Position numbers and translations under genes: made by a program. A DNA stretch of 64,000 nt from Chrysoporthe austroafricana (Eukaryota > Ascomycota > Sordariomycetes > Diaporthales > Cryphonectriaceae), in NCBI GenBank assembly GCA_001051155.2, contig JYIP02000001.1, forward strand, positions 1,426,001 to 1,490,000, written 5' to 3'. Below the pieces are notes generated by a model. It did not search any database. It was not told where the DNA came from and saw nothing but the letters and a program-made list of their open reading frames with translations. Shown in pieces: positions 1-11,476 of the stretch (position 1 is the stretch's first letter; each line of letters opens with the position of its first letter).

Positions 1-160
1 GTAAATTAACCTGCTGCCATGACCGTGGCGGCAGTGAAGTTGGCAGCTGCAAATCAGTGTGATCAAGCCACTCAGATGGGTATCAAAACGAGACGCGTTG
101 CCCTCCCTCCTGCCATGCTATGTTCATTGATCTCATAATGTACACAATTCCGCTCCCGGC

Positions 161-1084
161 TCATGCCTTCCGGCCACTGCCAACCTCGTTGGCATTTGTC
201 TGCAGCGTCATGAAGGACTTCGACTGAAGCTCAGGAATCGGTACCCGTGACAGGAAGATGCTCATGTAGGTGACCTTGGACCCGGTTGCGGGTGTGTCTC
301 GGACAGCTCCCTCGAGGGCGGTCTGCATGGGTTCGAAGGCCTCGTCCTCCTCACTACTACCGTCGTCATCCCCCTCGACACCGTCCATAACCGTATCCTC
401 AATGACCGTCTGGCTGGTGCCCCGTCTGGCCCCGCGGGAGTTAGATCTGCCCCTGCCACGTACATTCGCCTGGGCTGCGACCTCGTAAACCCGATTGTAC
501 TGGTACCACGCCATGCCCGCCTCGCCCATCCGCCTCTTCGCGAGCTCCATGACCGTGACCATCTTCCCCGCGTCGCCCGCGCGTGCATGCAGCATCATGA
601 CGCCCGGCCTGCCCTCGGGGCTGAACAGGTCAACGTGGCCCAGGTGCGCCAGCACGGACGTGACCTTCTTGTTGATCTTGCTTGAGGAGATGACCGAGGC
701 CGTGATGATGCTGTACCTGGGCCCTAGCTCGGAAAGCAGCTCCTCGTGGGGCTGCATGGACAGGGCCCGCGGGATGGAGGAGGTGGAGAGGCCGACGCGC
801 CGTTGCTTGCGGGAGTGCTGCTGGTTGTGGTGGCTGCTGTCGTCTGCGTTCGGGTTCGAGGAGGCGTCCCTGGTCGAGTCGATGACTTGGGGGTCTGCCG
901 CGGTGGACGATACGGGGACAGTCGTGGTGTCATCTTCGACGGCGTCATCACGGCGGCGTTTGCCCGCGCGGGAGGAGTTGGAGGAGCCCGAGGGCCGGGG
1001 TGATGCCATGCTGGAGGAGACGGCTGTTGAGCCTATCATGTTGGGTGTGACGTCGAGACCGATTAGCAGATACTTGCACGGCAT
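161..1084 (-). CDS. Alba-domain nucleic-acid-binding protein
   Basis: Intronless frame of 307 residues from the ATG at 1084, ending in TGA at 161-163. Residues about 123-204 match an Alba-like fold: a strand beginning YSIITASVISSSKINKKV, a loop, then VMMLHARAGDAGKMVTVMEL and a short hairpin ending QYNRVYEV. Alba proteins bind DNA or RNA, and eukaryotic members work in RNase P/MRP or mRNP. The N-terminal third is Ser/Thr-rich with a basic GKRRR patch; an Arg/Gly stretch (VRGRGRSNSRGARRG) follows the domain and could bind RNA. The tail is acidic. A second ATG at 1009 (MASPRPSG) has a purine at -3 and G at +4 and may be the true start, giving about 282 residues. The family call rests on pattern recognition; the precise role is unknown. 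Confidence 0.75.
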   Translation of the reverse strand: MPCKYLLIGLDVTPNMIGSTAVSSSMASPRPSGSSNSSRAGKRRRDDAVEDDTTTVPVSSTAADPQVIDSTRDASSNPNADDSSHHNQQHSRKQRRVGLSTSSIPRALSMQPHEELLSELGPRYSIITASVISSSKINKKVTSVLAHLGHVDLFSPEGRPGVMMLHARAGDAGKMVTVMELAKRRMGEAGMAWYQYNRVYEVAAQANVRGRGRSNSRGARRGTSQTVIEDTVMDGVEGDDDGSSEEDEAFEPMQTALEGAVRDTPATGSKVTYMSIFLSRVPIPELQSKSFMTLQTNANEVGSGRKA

Positions 1085-4000
1085 CAAGAGTGGGGGCGGG
1101 ATGATAACTAGTTGGTCCTGTGACGAGGTATTTTGAAGAAGGAGTCCACAACCACAGGTGAGGTCGATTCGAAGGTTAGTGGTATGGTGGTGGTGTTAAC
1201 TGCGTAGGACTGAGGCCCTCTCTGAAGTCTCACGCTGGAATTTCTACGAGTGTTGCTTGTTTATCTATCGATAAGCCAGGAAGCTGTGATCTTTCGACCA
1301 CAGACCCCTGCAGCCTGGCTGGAGAAGGCGGGCCCATCTTCTCGACCTTTTATTTTTGGTGGGGGCACAGTGGACATCAATCCTCTGTTGATGATTATTA
1401 CGAGCAGAGACAGGCTGCACTGACCCAGATGCCAGGTCAAGCACCTATATCAACTTTTGTTTGAGTGTTCCTGCTTGTTCAATACGTGGGCTGGGGCAGT
1501 CACATGTCAAAAGGCATGAACGCCATTAGTGTCCCCACGGCCCAACGTCACAAGGGGAGCAAGGGGAATCATAGTTACACCAGATCTGTGAGGTAAGGCT
1601 ATATATGCACTCTAAATCGAACGAGCCGCAGGGTAGCGGGCAAGCGAGATGTTGGAGGGTTCGAGAGGACCGATAGGACCGACGCCGCGATGTAGACATG
1701 AGCTTATTTACACTACGATGTAAGTTGTATAGAATGTGCATTTTTAGCAGCGGTTGAAGACCGAGATGGTATAGAGGGGTTGTATTGTTCGGTTTTGAGA
1801 GGATTCTGGTGGTTCTTGCGGTTTTTTGAGAATGTTATTGAGGGGGTGAGTTGAGCTATAGATCATTCAGCCTTGCCTGACCTAACCATGTTGCTATTGC
1901 ACGGCCTGTTTATCGGATGCGGTTTCGATATATCTACGGGTAAGTTACTCACACCGGGTTGTCTACTTCCCGGGATGTTCTGTACGGACGTACTCCCCTT
2001 ATCCCTGAGCCTTGTTCCGTCAACATGCATGGAAGCTTGCTGCAGCCCGGTTCTGGGAATCGAGCGACAGCAGATAATGAGATCTCAAAGTGGGGAAATA
2101 AGGAAAAAGAAGGAGAAGGAAGAAAAAAAAAAACAACGTCAAGATCGTGATCGCGATATCATTCTTGAGGATTGTGGGTCTCTGTGTAAGATTCCTTCGT
2201 CTTCATCCTTCGAAGCTGCTATGTACGCATCCATCGTGTGGACACCGGCATATCAGCCTCGCTAATCTGCCACTGCTGGGAAAGCCTTGGTGTCTCGTAC
2301 CTCGGCCGGCTGCGGCACAATGCGTGGTGGGAAATGATAGCGCGAGACTTGACCTGGGGCAGATGATCAGTCACGCAGCGTCTTATCTGATGGAGCCCTC
2401 TGAAACCGTTGACCGAGCCAGACGCGAACGACGCGCCTCGTCGGCATCTTCCCCGTCGAAAGGCTATTTCGTAAATAGAAGAATGCACCTGCGGCCTGGA
2501 TGCAGATGTGGACATCTGGGTGTGATTTGCTGATGTGGAAGATGGGAGGAAGGATGAAGTGCATGTGCTAGTCCAGCCTGCCTATTCTTAGCATGCAGTG
2601 AGATTTGCATGTGTACCCGACCTTGTACGGCGGGATCATTACGCCAGCGCGTACTCAATTACATAGTATATGCCCGTATGGTGTGCCGGGCGCCGTGGTG
2701 GGTGGCTGATAAGTCCAGCCTGCCTGCGTCGATGATCAGCCGGATTACAGCATCAGATGAGCAACCAGACGCATCGCAACGATAGTGCCCCCGAGTACCC
2801 GCACGACTCATGGGCACCAGTGTTGGCTCAGTGCAGGCCCTCGACTGGCTCGAGTCTGTAACCTTGGCAGCCCTGTAAGTAGTACCCAGTACCCAGTGCC
2901 CAGTGCCCAGTACTATGTACCAAGCGTGGAGCTACTGAGTAGGCGACGGCGCTCCGTACGAAGTACCGTGCTAGGTACGCGGTCTCGGTCCCGCTGGGGC
3001 AACAAAGCGGCAGGGACACAGTCCCACAGTCCGACCAACCCCAACACGGCTGCACGGAAGCGACCCCCCCATCCTCAGCCAAGGTCGGTGCAGCCAATCT
3101 CGGATCTGATGGCTGCAAGCTGGATCCGTCGTCCCAGGATGGATCCCCCAGCCCATCCCACTTCTTCCAAGTCGGTGTCGCACACCCCAGCCAAGCGCAA
3201 GCCAAGCAGCTCGCCCTCCCCCCAACCCACCAGCAGCACCCGAGGGCCAACAGGTGTCAGGCAGGCAGTCCAGGCTCGGCCCATCCCCTATTCCAGGCAT
3301 TCCCCAGGCGGCGGCCCCCCAAGATGTGCCATCGCTCTCCAACGCCCTCAATTTCAGAGTCTCACATCATCCCCTCCACCCACCATTCCAGGCCGTCCTC
3401 TCTGCCGCTGCCCTTTCGTGCTTGTTCCTCTGGGCACCTTCAGCGCAGAGATCGTATCCGTTTCAATCCATTCCGGAGACCAGAGCAGTTGAGGCTGTTT
3501 TTCTCTCCTTCTCACAACCATCTTGCCCTGACTTGCCTTTCTTTTTTTTAATTTTTTTTTCTTTATTTCATTCTAGCCCTCTGACGGGCAGTCAGACAAA
3601 GGAGGGTGCGGCGACAGCACACACCGTCAGGTCAGTCCCAAGTCGACGTTCCACGGTTCTAGCAGCGATCCGACCGGCCGAGGTGGTCCAGCGAGCGTCG
3701 TGGTGGGGACCGTCTTGCTGGTTGGCCTCGTGTCCGTTTCGACGTCCTCCCTTTTCCTTCCCTTCACCCCCTTTTCCTGGCCAGGTCGGTGAGGTGCGCC
3801 TGCATGCCGTATACTAACCTCGATCTCGAAAGACCTCGTTGACCTCGCTCTCCCCTACTACCTACCTCAACCTCTCTCCTTCCATCCCCCGAACCCAACC
3901 AGCAGCTCGTCTGTTCGCGACGGCGCCGTGTCTTGAGTGAAGGACGTCCTTGAGTTGGAATCCGGTAAGCTGATGGTCCTATGTTCTCCACCTCTGCCTG

Positions 4001-5166
4001 GCATTTGCCGCTGCCATGTTCCTCCTTATCTTCCCTCATTTCCAAGGCCTGGTATTGCGTAGGTAGGTATTGCCGCAGTGCGGTGCGGCGCGGCGATGTG
4101 ATGTGATTGCAGCCACCTTCCCGCCTATGCCAATCCCGCTCACCACCCCGTGTCATTCACCTGACGGCCTGACACTGACTCCCTCCCTCGTCTGCCCGCC
4201 TTCCCTTTTTCGCCTCTCATAATCTCCCTTACGCACCCTGGCTGCCCTCGCCCCCAACGACTCTGCGCTGCACAACCACCTCAACCTTGAAGCGAATCCC
4301 AAACACACAAAAGTCACCTCCCTCATTCCGTCTCCCGTCCCCGTCGCCTCCGAAAAAGTCAAACACTTGTTGTAACAAACAACCTACGACTTTTCTAGCC
4401 CCCGCCCACCAGCTCTCCCACTCCTCCAACGATCGTCAACCCGCCAAGCGCTAACAGCAACGCGACAGCTGAGGATCAGAAACCCCTGATCATTCTGGGT
4501 GTCATCTCCCGCCCTCGTGCATTCACCCAGCGCATCCCATCCCGAGCTGCGCAGCGTCGCGAGGCTTTCAGTAGCTGTCGCGCGCCGTCTCTCCAACCCC
4601 CAACCAGGCGAGCGCCATTTATTTGTCGCTGTCGCGTCATCTAGAGCCGTTTCGGGGTGGTGGTGTGACAACATCTCGACTCTCCCCTTAGCGATCTGGT
4701 TGGGTCCCTCGCACTGGCCACATCAGCTGCCTGCGCTCTGCCCCTTGCCCTGCCCTGCCACGCTGCCCGTGCCTGGCACTGCAAGCTCCGAGCGTCCGAC
4801 CCACCCACGACTGCAGCTGCAGCCGAGAAACGACGCTAGTGTTTTAGCCGGGTCTCTGACCCCGGTTACGTCAGCCTTGTCGCCGCTCAACGACAACTTC
4901 GCTGCCTGGCCACCTCTGAACCCGACCATCGGCGGCGACGAACCTTCTCGTCATCGCGGCGGCGACTTGACACGAGTTACTGGCGCAGTACAACTGCCAC
5001 TTTGGCGGCGGCTGCCTGGCACAGACGGACAGAGTCACCGCCTCTCGAGAGCTCAAGCTGGGCATTTAACAGACTCGCGCCCGCTCTGAACGCGTGACTC
5101 GGGCTTCTTCCGCCTTCCATCACATTCCCTGTCGCCACTGTCCGTCATCGGCTTCCCTCGCCGGCC
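1085..5166. other. Intergenic region and CT-rich leader of the AHC1-like gene
   Basis: No convincing gene. Open frames here are short, overlap on both strands and lack recognisable domains. From about 3300 to 5160 the plus strand is strongly C/T-rich, with runs of ACC, CCC and TTTCCTT. This is the usual look of a fungal promoter and long 5' leader, so much of it probably belongs to the gene starting at 5167. Introns in the leader cannot be placed without transcripts. Confidence 0.6.
2882..2913. repeat. Short tandem repeat of GTRCCCA
   Basis: Four consecutive 7-bp units GTACCCA, GTACCCA, GTGCCCA, GTGCCCA followed by GTAC. It lies in non-coding DNA upstream of the AHC1-like gene. Confidence 0.9.
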
Positions 5167-7038
5167 ATGTTTGGCTTCTGGAGCTCTGATGCGCGGGGAG
5201 ACAAGGACGTCGAGCCACAACAAAATATGTCACCCTCACAAGACACCCTCACTTTGGCCACCGACGCGCGCTCTCTCAAGAGAAAGGCGTCCACCGACGG
5301 CAAGGGCCACGAGGAACTGGAAGAAGATGGCGCCAAACGACAGAGGGTAGAATACACTGTTGCGACCCCCCCAGAGACTCCGGCCGCGCCGCCACGCAAG
5401 GAATATTTCTCGTCACCACCCACCCTACCCAAACAGTCATCAGGGGTTACTGATCGCATAGTCGATATCATAAATCAGCAGTTTGGGACCGAGATTCTCC
5501 TGAGACATCAAGAGCTGCGTTTTATAAATCAGGAGCTGGCAAAGTGTCAAGCAGCGTTGGAGCAGCTGCGTCGGTGCCATCTGATTCCCTACCCAACCAC
5601 CTGTCCTACTCCACAGCAGATGCTGGACATCGTCGACGGGAAGATACCAGCCGTCCAGAGCAAGACTGGTGGACCTGCACCGCAGTGGGCCCCACCGTAC
5701 GGAGTGGTGGATGGTCCCTATGCGCGTCATTATGCCAAGTGGCTCATCCCCGATCCCAAGTTTGACGGCCAACTGCCTGAGTGGCAAGTGGTCCCGGCTG
5801 CGTCGAGGCTTCTCGTTGAAGGGCGGTCGACGAGGAATAGCCAAAGCGAGGGCGCAACTATTGGGAAACGGGTCGCTCGCGGCCAGGTTGCCTACAAGGC
5901 CCCGGCACCGGCTGCGACGCCCAAGACAAAGGGGCCGTGCATCCTCAAGAGGAGTGACGGCGTCACTGTCAAGCTCTTCTGCCACCTTGAAAAGGTTGAC
6001 GGCAAGAGGTGTGATAGAGACGATTTTAGCAGCACGCAGGGCTTCATCAATCATGTGCGCATAACACATAAGAAGGAGTTCAAGTCTCACGACGAGGCTG
6101 CCTTTTTCTGCGGTGTCCCTATCACGGCCGATGAGAGCGTGCCAGTCCGCAACGAGGAGAAAACCACCGGAGCCCAACCCACCGGCCAAGGTGCTGGCGT
6201 CGTTCATCCTCTTGTGAGAGCAGACGCTACGACGGAGCAGAATGCTTACGCAAAGATTCTCCAGCGCATCGATACGTCGCTCAAGCTGTTCCACCAGGGC
6301 AAATTGCCGGGCGTCACCAGGATTCCCGGTGTCTCGTCTCAAGCCCCCTCCACTGAAGTCGATTGGAAGCCATCGAAGAGTTTCGTTGGCTCACCCGCGA
6401 CTCCTTTCCTCTCTCAGTTACTACAAGCTCGAAATTTCGAAGGCGACCTCAGGACACACGTCGAGGATGCGAAGAGTAGGGAGGATGTTGATGACCTCAT
6501 ACTAGGTGAAGATGAATCTGATGAAGGCGAACAAGTTCCGGACATCAAGTCGGATGACATGGTCAATGCCCAGACTGGAGCTCGCGTCCCCGCCATGCGA
6601 GTCCCAGCTCGGGCGGTTCCTACCGCCTCTGCCTCTGAGCCTGGTCCATCCAGCAGCAAGGGCCGTTCGCCGCACCTCGCTCTGCTTCCACCCGCGGGAA
6701 TCGCTACTATCGATGAAGATGCTTCGAGCGTGGGTGAGCACAATATCATGGATATTGATCGCAGTCCGAACACCTCAACCAGTAACAACGCGCCATCGCT
6801 GGTTAGCGACGACGGCGGGGATGATTCAGATGATGCTTCGTCCTCTAGTGATGCTTCCGACACGGATATGTCTGACATCGCCGAAGTCGACATCGAGTAT
6901 CTTGACATACAAGACCCACTTGCGCAGCATGCTGGCAGTGCGAGCAATGGCACTCGAAAGAAGGATGAGGCTAGACATGTCAGTTTTGTGACGCCGGTGC
7001 CTGGCAAGGCTGCTGCTCGACGCAAGCCAAGAGTTTGA
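5167..7038 (+). CDS. AHC1-like C2H2 zinc-finger protein (putative ADA/SAGA-related factor)
   Basis: Intronless 623-residue protein starting at the ATG at 5167. It is mostly disordered, with a basic KRKAS patch near residue 38. Residues about 260-310 form the one clear domain: LKRSDGVTVKLFCHLEKVDG, then KRCDRDDF and a NHVRITH histidine pair, which together make an atypical C2H2 finger. I recognise this arrangement from fungal AHC1-like proteins; yeast Ahc1 is a structural subunit of the Gcn5-containing ADA histone acetyltransferase complex. Residues about 70-140 hold a short helical segment (QELAKCQAALEQLRRC). The C-terminal half is acidic, with DDSDDASSSSDASDTD and a basic end. Nuclear localisation is inferred. 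Other factors with this finger type cannot be excluded. Confidence 0.65.
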   Translation: MFGFWSSDARGDKDVEPQQNMSPSQDTLTLATDARSLKRKASTDGKGHEELEEDGAKRQRVEYTVATPPETPAAPPRKEYFSSPPTLPKQSSGVTDRIVDIINQQFGTEILLRHQELRFINQELAKCQAALEQLRRCHLIPYPTTCPTPQQMLDIVDGKIPAVQSKTGGPAPQWAPPYGVVDGPYARHYAKWLIPDPKFDGQLPEWQVVPAASRLLVEGRSTRNSQSEGATIGKRVARGQVAYKAPAPAATPKTKGPCILKRSDGVTVKLFCHLEKVDGKRCDRDDFSSTQGFINHVRITHKKEFKSHDEAAFFCGVPITADESVPVRNEEKTTGAQPTGQGAGVVHPLVRADATTEQNAYAKILQRIDTSLKLFHQGKLPGVTRIPGVSSQAPSTEVDWKPSKSFVGSPATPFLSQLLQARNFEGDLRTHVEDAKSREDVDDLILGEDESDEGEQVPDIKSDDMVNAQTGARVPAMRVPARAVPTASASEPGPSSSKGRSPHLALLPPAGIATIDEDASSVGEHNIMDIDRSPNTSTSNNAPSLVSDDGGDDSDDASSSSDASDTDMSDIAEVDIEYLDIQDPLAQHAGSASNGTRKKDEARHVSFVTPVPGKAAARRKPRV

Positions 7039-9109
7039 GACGCCGTTCTTCATGACTTTACCGACCCTTTCATTCATGACTACGATTTTAATACACCGGT
7101 CGATATGCGCCGGGAACATGCTGTTCCATCCGATTCAACACTGATTGCTCACGAACGTTCACGTATACCGATTTTAGTATCCACTTATTCCCAGCGTCTT
7201 GGTGTTGGGCAAGGTGGCCCTTGGGTTGGGTTGAGACATTGTCTCTGTGTATAACACCCCGGCTGAAGAGCGAGAGACTGAGTGTTTGTTGGAGCAGATT
7301 GAAGCAGAGCAGTCGCTGCGACAGAGCTTCAAAAGAGAATAGAATTAGACTGTGGGGTGTGGAAAAGCGTTCCATGTAGCATACTTTTCTTGCACTTACC
7401 ATACCCACACATACACGACGAGACGAAGATGATACCTCAAGAAATCAAATTGCTTTCCCAATTCGAAATATCTCTGGAATCGGGTGTGCAATATGCCTGT
7501 ACTATGCCCTTTCCCTGGATGGCTCACCGCGTGACCGCGAGAGTCGTGAATTGCCAACACATCTCCCTTCTGTTTTTTTTTCCTTGTGAGACGACTCGAC
7601 TGCTTCGCGTGGGTGCCTCCCCCTACATGTCAGCGAGCCTTCTGTGCGACCTTCTGTGGGATGATGGGTAACCTACTACCTGTCGCTTCCAATCATTATT
7701 AGTACAATGGACACCCTTCCCTTGGGTGCCCCTTCAGTGGAAAGGTCGTCAATTTTCCTAATCGTGACTATCTCTCGTGACATATTATTCCACCGGCTGT
7801 CTCCTACTTCTCGCTTTCTAGTTGTCATGTTGGACCGCAGAAAGGTAAGATAATGTGTCACTGGAGAAGAAGGGGAAGAAAAAAAAAAAACCAAGGCTGA
7901 CCCAGGGCAGATGATCTCGAGTCGAGGAAGAATAGTCTCTTACCTTCCGTTCAAGACTCGTTTCAGAAGAAATATAGCTTAGCTACCTACAAAAGCGATC
8001 TGAGCTTTTAAGCTGCTGGTGAATCAGTGGCAGGTAGGGTGCCACAACGAGAGCGGTGTAGGAATTCACTCTCGTCATATCAAAATATAAGTTGTCAGCC
8101 CTGTACCAAGGTAGTCCGACGTGTACTTTTCATTTATTCGCATGTATTAAAATGCACTCTGGTCTTGGCTTCGGGAGTAGCACTGACCAAATACCCATCT
8201 ACTGATGGAAATATCTCCTTTCGCGTCTCGCAACTTGAAATGGCGGTGTAGTTAATTACTAACGAAATGCACGTAGACATTGAAATAGCTCAGTGCATCA
8301 TCAAAGTGCCAACCTGCGTGCTAGAGGGAAGCACAGTGTATACTTGTTTTAAAGCTGATATAAACCTGAAAGCTCGCATAGACATTTGAAGATTTAGACA
8401 TAAATACTCTCGTTATCAGAAAAACGCTGCATTGTGTTACTGCCAGTTCGATGGCCAACTTAGGCCCAAACGCTGCTGGGCCGAGGGCGTGAGGTTGAGG
8501 TTCTTCTGAGAGACATGATTCTCATAGACTCCAAGGATCCGGCTGGGACAGCCTTATGCAGACGCCTATAGAGTACAAGGCTCTGTAGCCTTAGATGTTG
8601 CACGGGCGTAGGGCACACCGAGAGGGCATGATCACAAGGCGCACCAGGTCCGGCCTGAGGGGCGCGCATGAGCCGATGGAGTGTTGTCAGCTAATGTCGG
8701 CGGCTCCCGGCTGAGCACGACAGGCCTAATTTGATGACAACTAAAGTGCGGGTCGCACTTGGCTTATTCTGAGTTAACGTATGATTCCAGAAACGAAAAG
8801 TAACGGAGAAAGCTGCAGCCAGTCAAGTTGCCGCACAGCGGTGCCGCTCAGGCTTATACGTCACGAACTATTGGGGGTAACCACTCGACTATATAATCTG
8901 AGCTAGAAACATTCTATCTACGAGATTTTCTTTTTTCAGCTTCAACAATTATTGCAAAGCACATTATATATATACATTGTTCTACAACATTTAATATCCT
9001 TGCGAGTGTTGAGCAATTATTCAGCTGCGCTGCTCTGCGTGAATAGGCGCCAGTCATCGCTGTTGTTCACATCTACGTCTTGGATGCTCGCTGACAAACA
9101 GCTAGAATC
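7039..9109. other. Intergenic, no gene seen
   Basis: About 2.1 kb separates the AHC1-like gene from the HET locus. It becomes visibly more A/T-rich toward 8900-9000, which holds runs such as ATTATATATATACA. Only short overlapping frames without domains are present. The 3' UTR of the upstream gene and the promoter of the HET locus must lie here. Confidence 0.6.
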
Positions 9110-11476
9110 ATGTTTCTGTTGCAGATCTCCTCATTCCAGCTCCATGAGTTCGCCAACACTCTGCCTGCATACGCAACTTTCTGCTGCGCACCCGTCAGTA
9201 ATCAATCGAACCTCGGAGAATCCCATATCATGGCACACTCTACGAACACGCAAATTCTGAGGAGAGCATGCGCTGTCGCCCAGAATTTGGGCGTCGATTG
9301 GCTGTGGATGGACACTATTTGCGTCGATTGGCGTTCCACTGCTGCAATCTCTGAGACTGTCAATTCTTTGGCATGTATCTACCTTGAATGCGCGTTCTCC
9401 ATCATATATCTTCATGACTTTCCGGCCAATGTCTGTGACGAGAAGGAGAAAGAAGCGTGGCTTCGTAACTGTAGTTGGACGAAAGGCGTATGGGCACTAC
9501 CACACTTGATCTTTGCCAGGGTGGCACACTTTTATGATTGTGAGTGGTCTGAAATAGGGACAAAATTGTCGCTGGTTGGACAGCTCTCCAACGTCACATC
9601 AGTCGACGAAGCCGTTCTTCGAGATTCAGCTTGTCTGGTGGACTACTCCAACGCTAAGAAAATGTCTTAGGCATCTGGACTTCTGACCCTCCGTGCGGAA
9701 GATACCGCATATTCTCTTCTAGGAATCTTCGGTGTCAATGTGGAAATCAGGTACGGCGAGGGGAAGAAAGCTTTCTTGCGGCTACAAGAAGAAATCCTGA
9801 AGGATACGGACGACCTATCACTCCTCGCATGGAGACCTCTCGGGCACCAAGAATACCGGGGCATTTTTGCTGACTCGCCGGATGAGTTTCAACATTTCCG
9901 GAGTTGTTCGAGATTACCTCTGCACATTGTGGGTTCTGTACAGATGGATTCTCGTGGTATCATCATTCAGGCAGCCTTTGAAAGACAAGGCGCTGATATA
10001 TGCCTACGACTGGAAGATTATAATGGAGACACATTTCCCATTACTTTTACACGATTCCGGCAGAACTTTGTGAGGAAGCGAGTCGATGAGAAACAGACTT
10101 GGGGGAACGACGGAGTTCACGACATCCAGCACATTCACGTCAAGCGAAGTGTGGATAGTTGGACCTCGAAGAGAATTGGGAACTTGCTGAATACTGGACG
10201 GGAGATCCAACGAGGCGGTGGCAGATCATCAAACGAAGTTGCCCATACTTGCTGGGGCCCTGCTCTCAACGATAATGGAACTGGTCGGGAAAGATCCGCC
10301 CATTTATTTGTCGAGCGGTATCTCACGACCAATTCGTTGAACTCAGTTTCTGGCAACGGCAACAACAATAACGATTCCTTCGCGAGCATTTTTGCCTGGT
10401 CTTCAGATATTGCCTGCTCTGTCACAGAAACATCTGCAGTACAACATCACTCCAGGATAGACAACGCAACACTGATTGGTCGATTCGAAGACAAACAAGA
10501 GCAATTGTACAGGAGCGACAGGCTGGGGGACCATTGTCATACACAACAAGAAGCTAGTGAGGCCGATAATGAACAACCTAGCATCTACCAGGACTTGACG
10601 GACCAGCTCAACCAACACTTCGCAGAAGCGACTATCAATCCAAACCACAAACTTGCAAGTGTTGTGAACGATTTCATTGACAAATTAGTGGATCAATTTT
10701 GTGCCCAACTACGACGACATTCCCTCAAACGACTGTCTACTATTCACTCGCGAAGTCAACGGAAAAAGACGAGACTGGATTCTCTCCCAGCTGGAATTGA
10801 TGTTGAAAAAGTCTCCCTATACGAGGAAAGTGAGGTGATGAATGTTCAACGAACAACGAAAGAGCGAAACTTTGCCTGTCCCTTCTATCTCACAAACAAA
10901 CAAAGATACCGGACCTGCCTCACGCGGCATCGCTTTGCATGTGTTGAAGACATCAAGAATCACTTGTTAACCATGCATCGAAAGCCCCTTTTTTGTCCCA
11001 CTTGTCAAAGTGCATTTGATGATCTGCAGGCACGAGATGAGCACATTCGAGGCCGTGCATGTAAGGATCAATCGAACTCACCACTACCTGGGCTCACACA
11101 TGCGCAAGCCTACCAGCTATAGGAAGAAGATTTCACGAATTCCTCAATAGAGGGACAATGGTATGAGATTTGGAGTATCATATTCGTAGGGGATGAGCCT
11201 CCGATTTCGCCATACTATTCTACAGACCAAGAGCACGGCATTTGCGAACTACGGCGGTATTGGCAGAGACATGGACCAGATCTCATTTCTGAATTCTTGA
11301 ATTTGAGAGAATCCGAGAGCGAGAAACTGAATCTCGCAACTCTTTATAGGGCGGTATTGGAGGGTGCGATTGACCGGATATATTCAATACTTAGTGAACG
11401 CAAAGCGACGCAGAGCCGTGAGGCTTGCGCACCCTCTGTTGGACAACGTGGGACGGCGTGGCACAGCAGAGAGTGA
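9110..11476 (+). pseudogene. HET-domain protein with C-terminal C2H2 module, interrupted by two in-frame TAG codons
   Basis: One reading frame of 788 codons runs from ATG 9110 to TGA 11474-11476, broken only by TAG at 9668-9670 and TAG at 11120-11122. The start is typical of HET proteins (MFLLQISSFQLHEF). Family blocks follow: a LWMDTICVDW block, then AVLRDSACLVDYSNAKKMS directly before the first TAG, and EDTAYSLLGIFGVN plus YGEGKKAFLRLQEEIL directly after it. HET proteins normally read RMSWAS at that junction, so the TAG replaces a conserved Trp. The classic SHTWG motif is absent and the Cys-Trp-Leu block is weak. The C-terminal third has FACPFYLTNKQRY, an ENIKNH-like helix, a FCPTC knuckle and, past the second TAG, QWYEIWSIIF, shared with the two neighbouring loci. 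HET domains trigger non-self cell death after hyphal fusion. The locus may be a pseudogene or an mRNA-edited gene. Its end overlaps the opposite-strand locus by 93 bp. Confidence 0.75.

Noticed and set aside
2785..3817. Two frames of 187-235 codons in the CT-rich region
   Set aside because: Pro/Ser-rich composition follows from the C/T-rich leader; overlapping frames on both strands and no conserved block.
5440..6342. 300-codon minus-strand frame opposite the AHC1-like gene
   Set aside because: No domain; it is the mirror of a codon-biased gene whose plus-strand frame carries the zinc finger.
9602..9670. In-phase 69-nt intron ending at the first TAG of the HET gene
   Set aside because: GT...TTAG boundaries and a CTAAG box fit, but the segment encodes AVLRDSACLVDYSNAKKMS, which matches the HET family directly upstream of the conserved Trp, so it is coding.
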